64,000 nucleotides of DNA from Modestobacter versicolor (GTDB taxonomy: Bacteria > Actinomycetota > Actinomycetes > Mycobacteriales > Geodermatophilaceae): positions 1,798,001 to 1,862,000 of the forward strand of contig NZ_JACIBU010000001.1 of assembly GCF_014195485.1 (NCBI RefSeq), given 5' to 3'. The translations under genes and the position numbers were made by a program. A model generated the notes under the pieces. That model made no database searches, was not told where the DNA came from, and saw only the letters and a program-made list of their open reading frames with translations. This document shows positions 63,409-64,000 of the stretch, in pieces (position 1 is the stretch's first letter; every line of letters starts with the position of its first letter).

Positions 63409-63626
63409 AGCGGGGACCCGACCTGCGGGGGGCGGCGACCCCACCGGCCAGGGCTCGACCGATGGAGCCTGACCGCCAGGGCTGGTTCGTCAACCCTCGG
63501 CTGGCTGGGTCCGACCGTACGCGCCCCGGCCACGACGGGCCCCCGTCTCAGCGGGTGACCGGCTGCTGCACCGGCCCGCCAGACAGCCGCCGTGTGCGGC
63601 ACCGGCGGCCCGGGCACAGGCCGGGC

Positions 63627-64000
63627 GTGCCGTTCGACTCCCTCGCCCTCACCGTCCGCCGGGCGTCCGACCAGCTGTGGGAGGTGGTCGAGCCGCTGGT
63701 CTACCGGGGCCGCCGGGACACCTTCGTCGTGCCGGCCGGTTTCCGCACCGACTTCGCCTCGGTGCCCCGGCTGGTCGTCTGGCTGATCCCCCGCTTCGGC
63801 CGCTACACGCCGGCCGCGGTGCTGCACGACTGGCTGGTCACCACCGGGCTGCAGACCCGGGTGGTCTCCTCCCGCGACGCCGACGGCCTGTTCCGGCGGG
63901 TGCTCCGCGAGCTGGGCGTGCCCCCGGTCCGGCGCTGGCTGATGTGGTGCGGCGTCCGCTGGGGCGCGCTGGCCAACCCGCTGCGCCGGTCCGGCTGGTG
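63627..64000 (+). CDS. DUF1353-family protein, C-terminus beyond the right edge
   Basis: The first 124 codons are visible. FVVPAGFRTDFASVPR and AAVLHDWLVTTG are the DUF1353 hallmarks. GTG start. DUF1353 proteins are small and often phage-derived, but no other phage gene is near. Confidence 0.85.
   Translation, partial: MPFDSLALTVRRASDQLWEVVEPLVYRGRRDTFVVPAGFRTDFASVPRLVVWLIPRFGRYTPAAVLHDWLVTTGLQTRVVSSRDADGLFRRVLRELGVPPVRRWLMWCGVRWGALANPLRRSGW

Noticed and set aside
63390..63827. Minus-strand frame opposite the DUF1353 gene
   Set aside because: Low-complexity shadow; the plus frame has conserved DUF1353 motifs.

Overview
The window is very GC-rich actinobacterial chromosome. Genes are tightly packed with many 4-base start/stop overlaps, and many start with GTG. 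A NANNNT hexamer often sits 6-7 bases before the start codon, which suggests leaderless transcripts. A WhiB-family regulator, an F420 biosynthesis gene (fbiC), GAF-ANTAR and MocR regulators and an AccA1/AccD1-type carboxylase point to a free-living actinomycete. Geodermatophilaceae (Blastococcus, Modestobacter or Geodermatophilus) is my best guess, from overall look and not from a search. I see no transposase, integrase, phage gene or CRISPR array.

Region 1 (1-19,300) is a catabolic island and the most interesting part. It encodes an AtzH-amidase fusion, a cupin, an isochorismatase-fold amidohydrolase, an SDR, a creatininase-family enzyme, three amidohydrolases (one lacking metal ligands), a 2-oxoglutarate/Fe(II) oxygenase, two paralogous GlcD-type flavin oxidases, a Rieske oxygenase with a matching VanB-type reductase, a methylene-THF-reductase-like protein, a PNPOx-like protein and an NMT1/SsuA-type ABC importer. 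Seven intergenic sites carry two or three half-sites 11 bp apart that fit or approach the actinobacterial GlnR box (GTnAC-n6-GnAAC); an eighth weaker candidate lies upstream of the ABC transporter genes. Six of them end 23-24 bp upstream of a predicted leaderless GTG start. My reading is a nitrogen-regulated pathway that imports an N-heterocyclic, probably N- or O-methylated compound, demethylates it oxidatively, passes the one-carbon unit to folate, and opens and deamidates the ring for nitrogen. The substrate cannot be named from sequence.

Region 2 (19,300-33,000) holds signalling and housekeeping genes: GAF-ANTAR, a luciferase-like monooxygenase, DUF427, a STAS protein without the usual phospho-serine, a PAS-GGDEF-EAL protein, a lipoprotein, an SGNH hydrolase, a transglutaminase-like protein, an ECF sigma factor with its DGPF partner, a NAD kinase with a flavoprotein disulfide reductase, and a flavin reductase.

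Region 3 (32,300-46,000) has a LysR regulator between two beta-lactamase-fold genes, with a T-N11-A palindrome in the divergent promoter. Then come fbiC, a MocR/YczE divergent pair with an inverted-repeat operator, a cupin, a LacI regulator, a secreted beta-helix protein and a DUF885 peptidase.

Region 4 (46,000-64,000) has whiB, a quinone oxidoreductase, an acetyltransferase, a Thr/Pro-rich surface protein and a secreted metallophosphatase. An acyl-CoA dehydrogenase/carboxylase set, probably for leucine catabolism, follows with a divergent TetR gene and a very symmetric operator. A ferritin gene is inserted between the carboxylase genes. The window closes with oligoribonuclease, tRNA-His, a decayed ANTAR gene and a DUF1353 gene running off the right edge. 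Three families of intergenic hairpin repeats occur at gene ends.
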